From: MPNP01 sp963668325
GTDB taxonomy: Bacteria; Pseudomonadota; Alphaproteobacteria; Rhodobacterales; Rhodobacteraceae
Direction of reading: 5' to 3'
DNA length: 64,000 nucleotides
Assembly (NCBI GenBank): GCA_963668325.1
Contig: OY764222.1
Location: 2,294,001-2,358,000, forward strand
The notes under the pieces were generated by a model. The model searched no databases and was not told where the DNA came from. It worked only from the letters and a program-made list of their open reading frames with translations. Numbering within the stretch: position 1 is the first letter of the stretch; each line of letters begins with the position of its first letter. Made by a program: the position numbers and the translations under genes. Positions 1 to 7,568 of this stretch are shown in pieces.

Positions 1-1
1 T

Positions 2-244
2 TACAAAAAGCTTAACCCCTATGTACTTGGGCAGCTAATTGCCCTGTATGAGCATCGTGTTTTTGTAGAGGGTATAATTCTGGGGATAAACAGTTTTGAT
101 CAATGGGGAGTAGAATTAGGCAAAGGATTGGCTCAACAGATTTTCCCCTTGATTACTGATCGGAACAACACAACGAGCGGATTAAGCAACTCACTTAAAG
201 GATTAATAGCCCAAACCCATGCCTATAGGCAAAAAATTCACTAG
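2..244 (+). CDS. pgi: Glucose-6-phosphate isomerase, C-terminal end (partial)
   Basis: Only the last 80 codons are inside the window; the gene runs in from the left edge. The readable part contains the family signature around GINSFDQWGVELGK, the region that carries the late catalytic lysine of phosphoglucose isomerases, preceded by ALYEHRVFVEG. The enzyme interconverts glucose-6-phosphate and fructose-6-phosphate in the cytoplasm. The frame is open from base 2 to a TAG at 242-244. The next gene on the right is on the opposite strand, so the 170-bp gap that follows lies between converging genes; I see no clear hairpin with a T run in it. Identification is strong despite the short length. Confidence 0.9.
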   Translation, partial: YKKLNPYVLGQLIALYEHRVFVEGIILGINSFDQWGVELGKGLAQQIFPLITDRNNTTSGLSNSLKGLIAQTHAYRQKIH

Positions 245-415
245 TGCACGATTCAATACTTAAACTTCCATTATTGATCGCAGATTAATTCTATTTCGGT
301 GGACAGGCCGTCGAAAGAACTGGTTGAAGCATGGACAAGGTTCCTACACCAAGCCTTTTATTGGAAGTGGTTTGAGAGAAATTAATTCAGTTTCAGATAA
401 ACACAAATTAGTTTT

Positions 416-2455
416 CTATCGGTTTCTTTTTCTTCGTTGTCTCCTTTTGCCAGCTCCAGGCAAATGATTACAGTTCGGTAACATGACAACTTTGTTTAGT
501 TCAGGAAATTCATCTACTGCATGGGGAATGGCGTTGGCATTGACGAAATGTTCCTGAAACCGTGGTTCGACAGCCGTTTCGATTTTCTCAATCTGGAAGA
601 CTGTCTCCTCAATGCTTTTTCGTGCTTCCAAGTTACACAAACCAATTCTTGCCCCTGACCCTGCAGCATTGCCTGATGAAACGACCTTATCCAATTCACA
701 ATCAGGAATCATGCCCAAAACCATTGCATGCTTGGTAGAAATATGTGACCCGAAAGCTCCGGCCAGAACAATACGATCAACTTTGTCTGAACCAAATTTA
801 TCCATTAACAATTTTGCCCCCGCATAGAGAGCAGATTTGGCAAGTTGAATAGCCCGGACGTCATTCTGGGTAACCGTAATGGGAGGGGTTCCAGCTTCAG
901 TATCCTCATACAGGACATAGGAATAGGTTCTGCCATCAGCTATAATTCTGTCGGTAGCCAGGGTTTCAGGGGGTCCAACCAAACCCGATTGATCAATTAT
1001 TCCAGCCATCCGCATCTCGGCAATGGCTTCGATTATCCCAGATCCACAAATACCATTGACACCTGTGCTTAACACAATGTCCTGGAAACCCTCTTCATCT
1101 GACCATAAATCGCTACCGATAACTTTAAATCTGGGAATTTTCGTTTCTGGGTTAATTGAAACTCTTTCAATTGATCCTGGTGATGCCCTTTGTCCTGAAG
1201 ATATTTGAGCTCCTTCAAAAGCTGGTCCAGTAGGGGAAGAACAGGCCAATACCCTGGTCTTATCACCAAAAATAATTTCTGCGTTGGTTCCGACATCGAC
1301 GATCAAAACCTTGTCATCAGATTTTTGTGGCTCTTCGGATAAAATAACACCGGCTGCATCGGCACCAACATGTCCGGCCACACAGGGAAATAAATAAATT
1401 GGGGTGGAATATTCTAGTGAGGATAGGCCCAGATCTGCAGCAGTCAGGCTTAAGGAAGAGGAAACCGCCAAGGCAAATGGAGCTTGGCCTAGCTCGATAG
1501 GGTCAATACCAAGCAGCAGGTGATGCATTATCGGATTACAAACAATAACGACGTCCAATACGGAATTTAACGAAACATCATTTTTGCTGGCAATGGTTTT
1601 GAAAACCGTGTTTAAACCTTCCCGAACAACTTCGGTCAGTTCCTTGTCACCTCCTGGATTCATCATTGAATAGGAGACCCTGCTCATCAAATCTTCGCCA
1701 AACCTGATTTGTGGATTCATAATTCCAGCTGAATCCAATACCGAACCATCTCTGAGATTGCATAGATGAACAGCAATGGTTGTTGAGCCCAAATCAATGG
1801 CTAGGCCAAAAATAGGGTCTTCGTTTAATCCAGCCCAAACCCTTGTTATCGTGAAGTCTTCGTACTGATGATTATTCCACAGGGCCAGGGTGATGCCAAA
1901 ATTTTCCTTTCGTAAAACCGTCTGGAGAGTTCGGAGTTGGCTGGTACATATATCCACATTCTCAATGTCCCATTGGTCCTTCAAAGCCTTCTTTACTCTT
2001 TCTAGGTCCCCTTCAGGTTTATGCATATCGGGCTGTTGAACTTCGATAAAATATAGGCGGGTTGAAGGATCCATAATTACCGGGCGGGCATCCGCAGCCT
2101 TTCTTACAACCTGCTTATGAACCTGGGATTCTGGCGGCACATCAACTATAATATCGCCAAGGATCTGGGACTGGCAACCTAACCGCCGACCCTTCTTTAA
2201 TCCTCTTACTCGATCATACCTCTCCTCTATCGCATTCCATTCGGAAAGTGATTCCTCCGAAGATTCAATTTGATATTTGGGAAATGACCCAAAGGAAGGT
2301 GTGATCTGACAGCGAGAACAAATACCCCGACCACCACAGACGCTATCCAAATCTACACCTAATTTTCGGGCAGCCTCCAATACAGGTGTGCCCGTGGGAA
2401 ATCTTCCCCTTTTCCCGGAAGGGGAAAATACTATCAAAGGATCTGGGTTATTCAC
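416..2455 (-). CDS. ASKHA-domain corrinoid protein reactivase with N-terminal 2Fe-2S domain (RamA/DUF4445-like)
   Basis: A 679-residue protein. Residues 1-100 form a plant-type ferredoxin domain with Cys40, Cys46, Cys49 and Cys94 placed to bind a 2Fe-2S cluster. From about residue 215 an actin/Hsp70-like ATPase fold begins with FGLAIDLGSTTIAVHL and continues with a second phosphate loop around LIVDVGTNAEIIFG. Members of this family (RamA, RACo) reductively reactivate oxidised Co(II) corrinoid proteins using ATP. It is the last gene of a minus-strand cluster with a corrinoid methyltransferase and a methylenetetrahydrofolate reductase, which fits that role. The C-terminus ends in a strongly basic tail (GKRRQRRKRNR). 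The corrinoid protein it would serve is not in the window. Confidence 0.88.
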   Translation of the reverse strand: MNNPDPLIVFSPSGKRGRFPTGTPVLEAARKLGVDLDSVCGGRGICSRCQITPSFGSFPKYQIESSEESLSEWNAIEERYDRVRGLKKGRRLGCQSQILGDIIVDVPPESQVHKQVVRKAADARPVIMDPSTRLYFIEVQQPDMHKPEGDLERVKKALKDQWDIENVDICTSQLRTLQTVLRKENFGITLALWNNHQYEDFTITRVWAGLNEDPIFGLAIDLGSTTIAVHLCNLRDGSVLDSAGIMNPQIRFGEDLMSRVSYSMMNPGGDKELTEVVREGLNTVFKTIASKNDVSLNSVLDVVIVCNPIMHHLLLGIDPIELGQAPFALAVSSSLSLTAADLGLSSLEYSTPIYLFPCVAGHVGADAAGVILSEEPQKSDDKVLIVDVGTNAEIIFGDKTRVLACSSPTGPAFEGAQISSGQRASPGSIERVSINPETKIPRFKVIGSDLWSDEEGFQDIVLSTGVNGICGSGIIEAIAEMRMAGIIDQSGLVGPPETLATDRIIADGRTYSYVLYEDTEAGTPPITVTQNDVRAIQLAKSALYAGAKLLMDKFGSDKVDRIVLAGAFGSHISTKHAMVLGMIPDCELDKVVSSGNAAGSGARIGLCNLEARKSIEETVFQIEKIETAVEPRFQEHFVNANAIPHAVDEFPELNKVVMLPNCNHLPGAGKRRQRRKRNR

Positions 2456-2498
2456 CGTTCCATTTTTCGAATTAGAAAGGGCTTAAATATGCCCCATA

Positions 2499-3419
2499 TT
2501 ATTTTCTACCCCTGCGACGGCCTCTTCGAACTCTTGAGGAGGTTGCCTCTCTATCTGCCGGGGCATTAAATTTTATCCAATTGGACCCGTTTGCGTCTCT
2601 CCCGGTTAGAAGGTTTGCGGCCCTAATGGCATCCATTTCTGTTTGTCGTGTTGGATTCATAATAGCAGAAGTTAGTCCAGAGGCTATCGCCATCGGCAGG
2701 AAAGTTGAGTTAATGGAATGTCTATTAGGAAGGCCAAACGAAATATTTGACGCGCCGCAAGTTGTATTCACATGCAATTCCTCTTGTAACCTTCGTACCA
2801 GTCGGAATACTTGATTGCCAGCACTTGCCATGGCTCCAATGGGCATTACCAGGGGGTCTACAACAATATCGTTGGAAGGTATGCCAAGATCAGAAGCTCG
2901 TTCGACGATTTTCTTGGCAACAGCAAAACGAACATCCGGGTCGGTTGAAATTCCCGAATCATCATTGGAAATTGCTACGACAGGAACATTGTACTTCTTG
3001 ACCAGGGGAAGGATTTGTTCCAATCTTTCTTCTTCTCCCGTTACAGAATTGACCAAAGGTCTTCCTTCACAAACCTCCAATCCGGCAGCTAGAGCTTCAG
3101 GAACAGAACTGTCAATACATATTGGAACATCAACCAGGCCTTGAACCAACTTAATCAGTTTCCTGAGAAGGGGTGGTTCTGTCTCATTGGGATTTGGATT
3201 GGAATTGTAGACAACTCCAGCATTGACATCCAACATGTTTGCTCCGCATTCAACTTGTTGGATGGCATCCTTTTCCACAGTTGAAAAATCACCAGATTCC
3301 AATTGAACAGCCAGTAATTTTCGACCAGTTGGATTAATTCTTTCGCCGATCACACAAAATGGTTCATCAAAACCGATTACTGTTGTCCTGGTCTTTGATT
3401 CTACTATTGTTCTCTGCAA
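2499..3419 (-). CDS. Methyltetrahydrofolate:corrinoid methyltransferase (pterin-binding TIM barrel)
   Basis: This 306-residue protein has the pterin-binding fold of dihydropteroate synthase and MeTr enzymes: VIGERINPTGRKLL near the N-terminus, then GANMLDVNAGV, CIDSSVPEALAAGLE, VNSVTGEEERLEQILPL, VVDPLVMPIG and CGASNISFGLPNR. These are the strand-end motifs that hold tetrahydrofolate. Family members move a methyl group between a corrinoid protein and tetrahydrofolate. It sits 43 bp from the reactivase gene and about 30 bp from the reductase, all co-directional, so a single operon is likely. Like its neighbour it ends in an Arg-rich tail (RVRRGRRRGRK). In demethylating heterotrophs it would feed methyl groups into the folate pool; the direction here is inferred. 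Confidence 0.85.
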   Translation of the reverse strand: MQRTIVESKTRTTVIGFDEPFCVIGERINPTGRKLLAVQLESGDFSTVEKDAIQQVECGANMLDVNAGVVYNSNPNPNETEPPLLRKLIKLVQGLVDVPICIDSSVPEALAAGLEVCEGRPLVNSVTGEEERLEQILPLVKKYNVPVVAISNDDSGISTDPDVRFAVAKKIVERASDLGIPSNDIVVDPLVMPIGAMASAGNQVFRLVRRLQEELHVNTTCGASNISFGLPNRHSINSTFLPMAIASGLTSAIMNPTRQTEMDAIRAANLLTGRDANGSNWIKFNAPADREATSSRVRRGRRRGRK

Positions 3420-3447
3420 CTAACCCACTCCCAAATCAAAGGTTTGT

Positions 3448-4314
3448 TTACCAATTTTCCTTTATCCAATTCGATGTAGCTTGGATACCCCCCAAAGGAA
3501 AAAAATGGATACCCCTTATTTGGCTATTTGTCTCCGTAGTTAAAATTTCGTTCAATTGTAGTAACACTTCGGTTGGTTCAAAGGGTTTGATTAATTTGGT
3601 TATATCCCTGGCCCTTCTTTTGAGTACCTTCAGTGAAGGGCCAACCCCACAGGCTATGGAAAATTTTATCAGAGTTTGTAATTTGGCTGGTCCAGCTATC
3701 CCCACAACTACAGGGAGATCAATACCCATTTCACCTATTCTATTTGCCCAACTAATAACAGCTTTACCATCAAAAGCAAATTGTGTGACCAGGGCAACTT
3801 TGGCATCGGTATGCTCGGCATAGTCTTTCTTAAACACCAAGGCCTTATCCACATTTGTTGTGCCGCCTTTGGTATCAATATCGGTATTTCCTTCTGGATG
3901 ACCCGCGAAATGCAGTTTCTTGAAGCCAATTTTATCAAATAGACCGGTTTTCAAAAGAGATATTGAACTATCAAAATCTCCATAGATTTCCTTTGCTCCC
4001 CCGGCAAGAATCAAGGCTGAATCCACGCCCGCCTCATCACGATATTTATTTAGTATGGAATTAAGTTCATTCCTATTCCTTATGGTTCTTGCCGTGATAT
4101 GAGGCATGGTCGAGAAGCCTTCATTTTTGAGTCTTTTGGCTGTGTCCAGCATATCATTGATAGGGGTACCTTCAATGTGAGCAATGTAGATTAATGTATC
4201 TTGGGGAAACAATTGAGTGAAATTGTTGATTTTTGCGGCGGTTTTAGGCATGACCTCAATGGAATAACCATTAAGAAGTTCCTTCAATCCGGGGGTAATT
4301 TTATTTTTATTCAC
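3448..4314 (-). CDS. Methylenetetrahydrofolate reductase family protein (MetF-like)
   Basis: A 288-residue MetF-type TIM barrel. Visible family features are the early SIEVMPKTAAKI segment, FSTMPHITARTIRNR, the long ALILAGGAKEIYGDFDSS loop, LHFAGHPEGN and DAKVALVTQFAFDG, and GVVGIAGPAK-like spacing near residue 210. MTHFR interconverts methylene- and methyl-tetrahydrofolate with a flavin cofactor. Sitting between a corrinoid methyltransferase and a small 'virulence factor' family gene, it probably oxidises methyl-tetrahydrofolate produced by demethylation rather than serving methionine synthesis; that is inference from context. The ATG at 4314 is preceded by a weak purine stretch. Confidence 0.85.
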   Translation of the reverse strand: MNKNKITPGLKELLNGYSIEVMPKTAAKINNFTQLFPQDTLIYIAHIEGTPINDMLDTAKRLKNEGFSTMPHITARTIRNRNELNSILNKYRDEAGVDSALILAGGAKEIYGDFDSSISLLKTGLFDKIGFKKLHFAGHPEGNTDIDTKGGTTNVDKALVFKKDYAEHTDAKVALVTQFAFDGKAVISWANRIGEMGIDLPVVVGIAGPAKLQTLIKFSIACGVGPSLKVLKRRARDITKLIKPFEPTEVLLQLNEILTTETNSQIRGIHFFPLGGIQATSNWIKENW

Positions 4315-4357
4315 CTAAATCAATCCTCTCCCAAAGATATCTGGCGATGAAACTACC

Positions 4358-4663
4358 TTAATTTGAGGTATCCCACCCGTCGCTTGTTATCAAAGCCTTC
4401 AATTTTTCATTATCAAAGCCATCTTCTATATCATTTGCAACATTCCTGGCAATTTCATCAGGAGACCCTTCTATCAAACCCATTGATGACTTCCGCCATT
4501 CAGCCAGGTAGTTGTCAGTACCAATCATACCGGTTTTCATGGCACATCGATCTATAGCCTTTTCAAATCTTTCAGAAAGTTGTACCTTGCTGGCACGACG
4601 CCCTTTACCTACAATTACTTGGGCGGGAATATCTCTCCAGTAAACGATTACAACTTCAGGCAT
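4358..4663 (-). CDS. Small conserved 'virulence factor' family protein
   Basis: A 101-residue protein starting PEVVIVYWRDIPAQVIVGKG, then RASKVQLSERFEKAIDRCAM and DNYLAEWRKS. I recognise the family that databases label 'virulence factor', found beside one-carbon and corrinoid genes in alphaproteobacteria. The label has no mechanistic meaning and I know no biochemical function. It is the first gene of the minus-strand cluster; the 107-bp gap to the divergent rlmE should hold both promoters. There is no signal peptide or membrane segment. The constant link to corrinoid methyl transfer suggests an accessory role there. Confidence 0.75.
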   Translation of the reverse strand: MPEVVIVYWRDIPAQVIVGKGRRASKVQLSERFEKAIDRCAMKTGMIGTDNYLAEWRKSSMGLIEGSPDEIARNVANDIEDGFDNEKLKALITSDGWDTSN

Positions 4664-4770
4664 AACAACTCCAAGTAAATATGTCTATTTGAAATAAAAA
4701 TGAAACAGATTCCCAATCAAAGTGATACAAATAAGAATTTCAATGTCGACAAAAAAAGAAAAGTGAAAAA

Positions 4771-5448
4771 ATGAGAGGGCAAAGGGAACTTCACATAAAA
4801 GTTAAAACTGCGAAGGGCAGGAAATTAAGTTCTACCCGTTGGCTAGAGAGGCAGCTAAATGATCCTTACGTTAAATTAGCCAAGGAGGAGGGGTTAAAAT
4901 CCAGAGCTGCCTACAAGTTACTTCAATTGGATGATAGGTTCAATTTTTTGCAGCCGGGAAAGGTAATACTTGATTTGGGGTCAGCCCCCGGAGGTTGGTC
5001 ACAGGTTGCGGCAACAAGAACCAATTCTGACAACCTAGATCCAAAGCAAAAAGCCGGCAGGGTATTAGCTTTGGATATAAATGAGATGGACCCACTACCA
5101 GGGGTTGATTTTATTCAGGCAGATATACTTTCATTTGAGTTAGAAAAGCTGGATTTGCAACAGAAAAAGGTTGATGTGGTGATGTCAGATATGGCGGCCC
5201 CATCAACAGGACACAAAAAGACGGATCACCTAAGGATAATTACGCTTTGTGAGGTGGCATTGGAAATTGCTACAGATTATCTTGCTCCAGAAGGGGTATT
5301 CGTTTCCAAGGTTCTTGAGGGTGGAGCCGGATCAGAATTGCAAAATGAACTTAAATCTAAATTTTCCAGTGTGAAGACGGTAAAACCTGATGCAAGTAGA
5401 AAAGATAGTTCTGAAAAGTATATTGTTGCTATGGGCTTTCGGGAATAA
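4771..5448 (+). CDS. rlmE: 23S rRNA (uridine-2552-2'-O)-methyltransferase
   Basis: A 225-residue FtsJ/RrmJ-type protein. The SAM-binding motif I is VILDLGSAPGGWSQVAA near residue 70; motif IV reads VDVVMSDMAAPSTGHK. K38 region (SRAAYKLLQLDDRF), D-K-E-type catalytic positions and the C-terminal FVSKVLEGG match the family. The enzyme 2'-O-methylates U2552 in the A-loop of 23S rRNA during 50S assembly. It stands alone, divergent from the one-carbon cluster and followed by a 148-bp gap. ATG start at 4771. Length is typical (about 210-240 residues). Confidence 0.93.
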   Translation: MRGQRELHIKVKTAKGRKLSSTRWLERQLNDPYVKLAKEEGLKSRAAYKLLQLDDRFNFLQPGKVILDLGSAPGGWSQVAATRTNSDNLDPKQKAGRVLALDINEMDPLPGVDFIQADILSFELEKLDLQQKKVDVVMSDMAAPSTGHKKTDHLRIITLCEVALEIATDYLAPEGVFVSKVLEGGAGSELQNELKSKFSSVKTVKPDASRKDSSEKYIVAMGFRE

Positions 5449-5596
5449 ACTTAGGATTCGACAATTCTGATTGAGTTGGCGATTCGGAATTAGCAGAGTT
5501 AGGTCCATAGTAATGATTGGATTATCGTCCAATGTACGTTAGTGAGTATGTATTCGAAGTTGAGTGAAAGTGTAAGGACAAAATAAGGAAGGATTA

Positions 5597-6424
5597 ATGA
5601 CAAGAATTACTTCGAGAATGGTTGGAGAAAACAAGATCACCATATTAAATGACGGTGGTACAGAGTTTGAGTTTGACTTGTTTCCTGATACAGATGAGCA
5701 GGAATTGAAAAATCTTTTGGGGAGTGCCGAAAAAGCATCGCTATCTACTCGATTTAACGTTTGTTTGATTGAAACAAAAAAAGAAAAAATCCTTGTTGAT
5801 GCCGGTGTAGGTAATGCGTTTGGACCAGTAGCCGGGTTTTTACCGGAGGCGTTTAAGGAAGCAGGTATCAAACCAGATGAAATTGAAAAGCTTGTAATTT
5901 CTCACCTTCATCCAGATCATATTTGTGGCTCTTGGGATAATGAGGGGAATCCTATTTTTCAGAATGCTGAGGTTATATTGTCAGAGACAGAATATAATTT
6001 CTGGACCAATGAAAATAATTTTGTATCAGGCGAAGAACCGCTGGCTTCCTGGTTGCCTATTGCCAAGGATTTCTTGCGGATTTATGGTGACAAAATTAGC
6101 ACAAGAAATCCTTCGGGAGATATAACTTCTGGAATATCTTTCTATGATTTACCAGGCCATACGCCAGGCCATTGTGGTATAATGGTCGACTCAGATGGAG
6201 AACAGTTTTTATTTGCTTCAGATTTAATTGTAATTGAGGATATTCAACTGCATATACCTGAAGCACGCTTTGCATTTGATGTTGATAAAGAACAAGCAGC
6301 AAATACCAGGGTGACATGCCTTGATATGTTAGCAACAGATCAAATTCTATTTTCCGGTGGACATATCCATGGGCCCAAAATCTGTAATGTTGTGTCCTCA
6401 TCCAAGGGATATAAGTTAGATTAG
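5597..6424 (+). CDS. MBL-fold metallo-hydrolase
   Basis: This 275-residue protein has the metallo-beta-lactamase fold. The metal-binding motif is SHLHPDHICGSW near residue 101, followed by a second histidine in LPGHTPGHCGIMV and an Asp in LFASDLIV, then a final His in FSGGHIHGP. Such proteins hydrolyse esters, lactones or thioesters with a dinuclear metal site. The substrate cannot be told from sequence. It is followed 54 bp later by recA. The start ATG at 5597 is preceded by AAGGA about 7 bp upstream. There is no signal peptide, so it is cytoplasmic. Confidence 0.85.
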   Translation: MTRITSRMVGENKITILNDGGTEFEFDLFPDTDEQELKNLLGSAEKASLSTRFNVCLIETKKEKILVDAGVGNAFGPVAGFLPEAFKEAGIKPDEIEKLVISHLHPDHICGSWDNEGNPIFQNAEVILSETEYNFWTNENNFVSGEEPLASWLPIAKDFLRIYGDKISTRNPSGDITSGISFYDLPGHTPGHCGIMVDSDGEQFLFASDLIVIEDIQLHIPEARFAFDVDKEQAANTRVTCLDMLATDQILFSGGHIHGPKICNVVSSSKGYKLD

Positions 6425-6478
6425 GATTAATCTGCGAAGCACCAGAAGCAATTACCTACGAATTTAAGGGATGTATTG

Positions 6479-7483
6479 ATGGAAAAAAACAAAGCACTTG
6501 ATGCTGCCATAAGCCAAATTGAGAGAAATTTTGGCAAGGGCTCAATCATGAAACTTGGCCAGGATAAAACTTCCCAAGAGGTCGAGGCAACATCAACTGG
6601 ATCCCTTGGCTTGGATATAGCCCTTGGAATTGGTGGGTTACCAAAAGGAAGAATTGTAGAAGTCTATGGGCCGGAAGCTTCTGGCAAGACCACACTTACC
6701 TTGCAAGTAATTGCAGAAGAACAGAAGAAGGGCGGTATTGCAGCTTTTGTAGATGCAGAACATGCACTTGATCCTGTCTATGCCAGAAAACTGGGTGTAG
6801 ATATAGATGAGTTATTGATTTCACAGCCTGACACCGGTGAGCAAGCTTTGGAAATTACCGATACCTTGATCAGGTCAGGAGCAGTATCAGTCGTAGTTAT
6901 TGATTCGGTCGCCGCTCTAACTCCAAAGTCAGAATTGGAAGGGGAAATGGGTGATTCGCAAGTAGGTGTTCAAGCCCGCTTGATGAGCCAAGCAATGAGA
7001 AAGTTAACTGGCTCTATTAACCGCTCCAATTGTATGGTTATATTCATTAACCAGATTCGAATGAAAATTGGGGTCATGTTCGGTTCACCTGAGACAACAA
7101 CAGGTGGCAATGCGCTTAAATTTTATTCGTCGGTAAGGCTGGATATCAGGCGAATTGGGGCAATAAAGGTCAGAGATGAGGTTGTTGGTAGTTCCACCCG
7201 TGTAAAGGTTGTAAAAAACAAACTGGCACCACCATTCAAGCAGGTCGAATTTGATATTCTTTATGGTGAAGGGATATCAAAGGGAGGTGAAATCATTGAT
7301 CTAGGTGTTAAGCACGATATTGTAGAGAAATCGGGTTCCTGGTATTCGTACAATGATGAAAGAATGGCACAGGGAAGAATAAACGCAATTAATTTTTTGA
7401 AAGAGTATCCTGAAATTTCCACTGAGATTGAAAATAAAATCAGAAACGTTAGTGGACTGAAGCAGGACACTAACAAGAGTTAG
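6479..7483 (+). CDS. recA: Recombinase RecA
   Basis: A 334-residue RecA. Walker A is GPEASGKTTL near residue 67, Walker B is VVVIDSVAALTPKSE, and L2 contains the GGNALKFY signature. It forms filaments on single-stranded DNA and drives recombination and LexA autocleavage. I chose the ATG at 6479; a TTG at 6476 directly in front is also possible. AAGGG at 6466-6470 gives a good distance to the ATG. No alphaproteobacterial SOS box (GAAC-N7-GAAC or GTTC-N7-GTTC) is visible in the 54 bp upstream, so if an SOS promoter exists it lies further up. The C-terminal acidic tail is short. Confidence 0.97.
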   Translation: MEKNKALDAAISQIERNFGKGSIMKLGQDKTSQEVEATSTGSLGLDIALGIGGLPKGRIVEVYGPEASGKTTLTLQVIAEEQKKGGIAAFVDAEHALDPVYARKLGVDIDELLISQPDTGEQALEITDTLIRSGAVSVVVIDSVAALTPKSELEGEMGDSQVGVQARLMSQAMRKLTGSINRSNCMVIFINQIRMKIGVMFGSPETTTGGNALKFYSSVRLDIRRIGAIKVRDEVVGSSTRVKVVKNKLAPPFKQVEFDILYGEGISKGGEIIDLGVKHDIVEKSGSWYSYNDERMAQGRINAINFLKEYPEISTEIENKIRNVSGLKQDTNKS

Positions 7484-7568
7484 ATCAGTATATCTTCCCC
7501 AATAGGTGTGAGGATGCCGTAATTTCCCAAGAAAATTAACACAATAGTTTGCATAAAATTCAATTACC

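Noticed and set aside
6425..6478. SOS box before recA
   Set aside because: Neither GTTC-N7-GTTC nor GAAC-N7-GAAC is present in the intergenic stretch.
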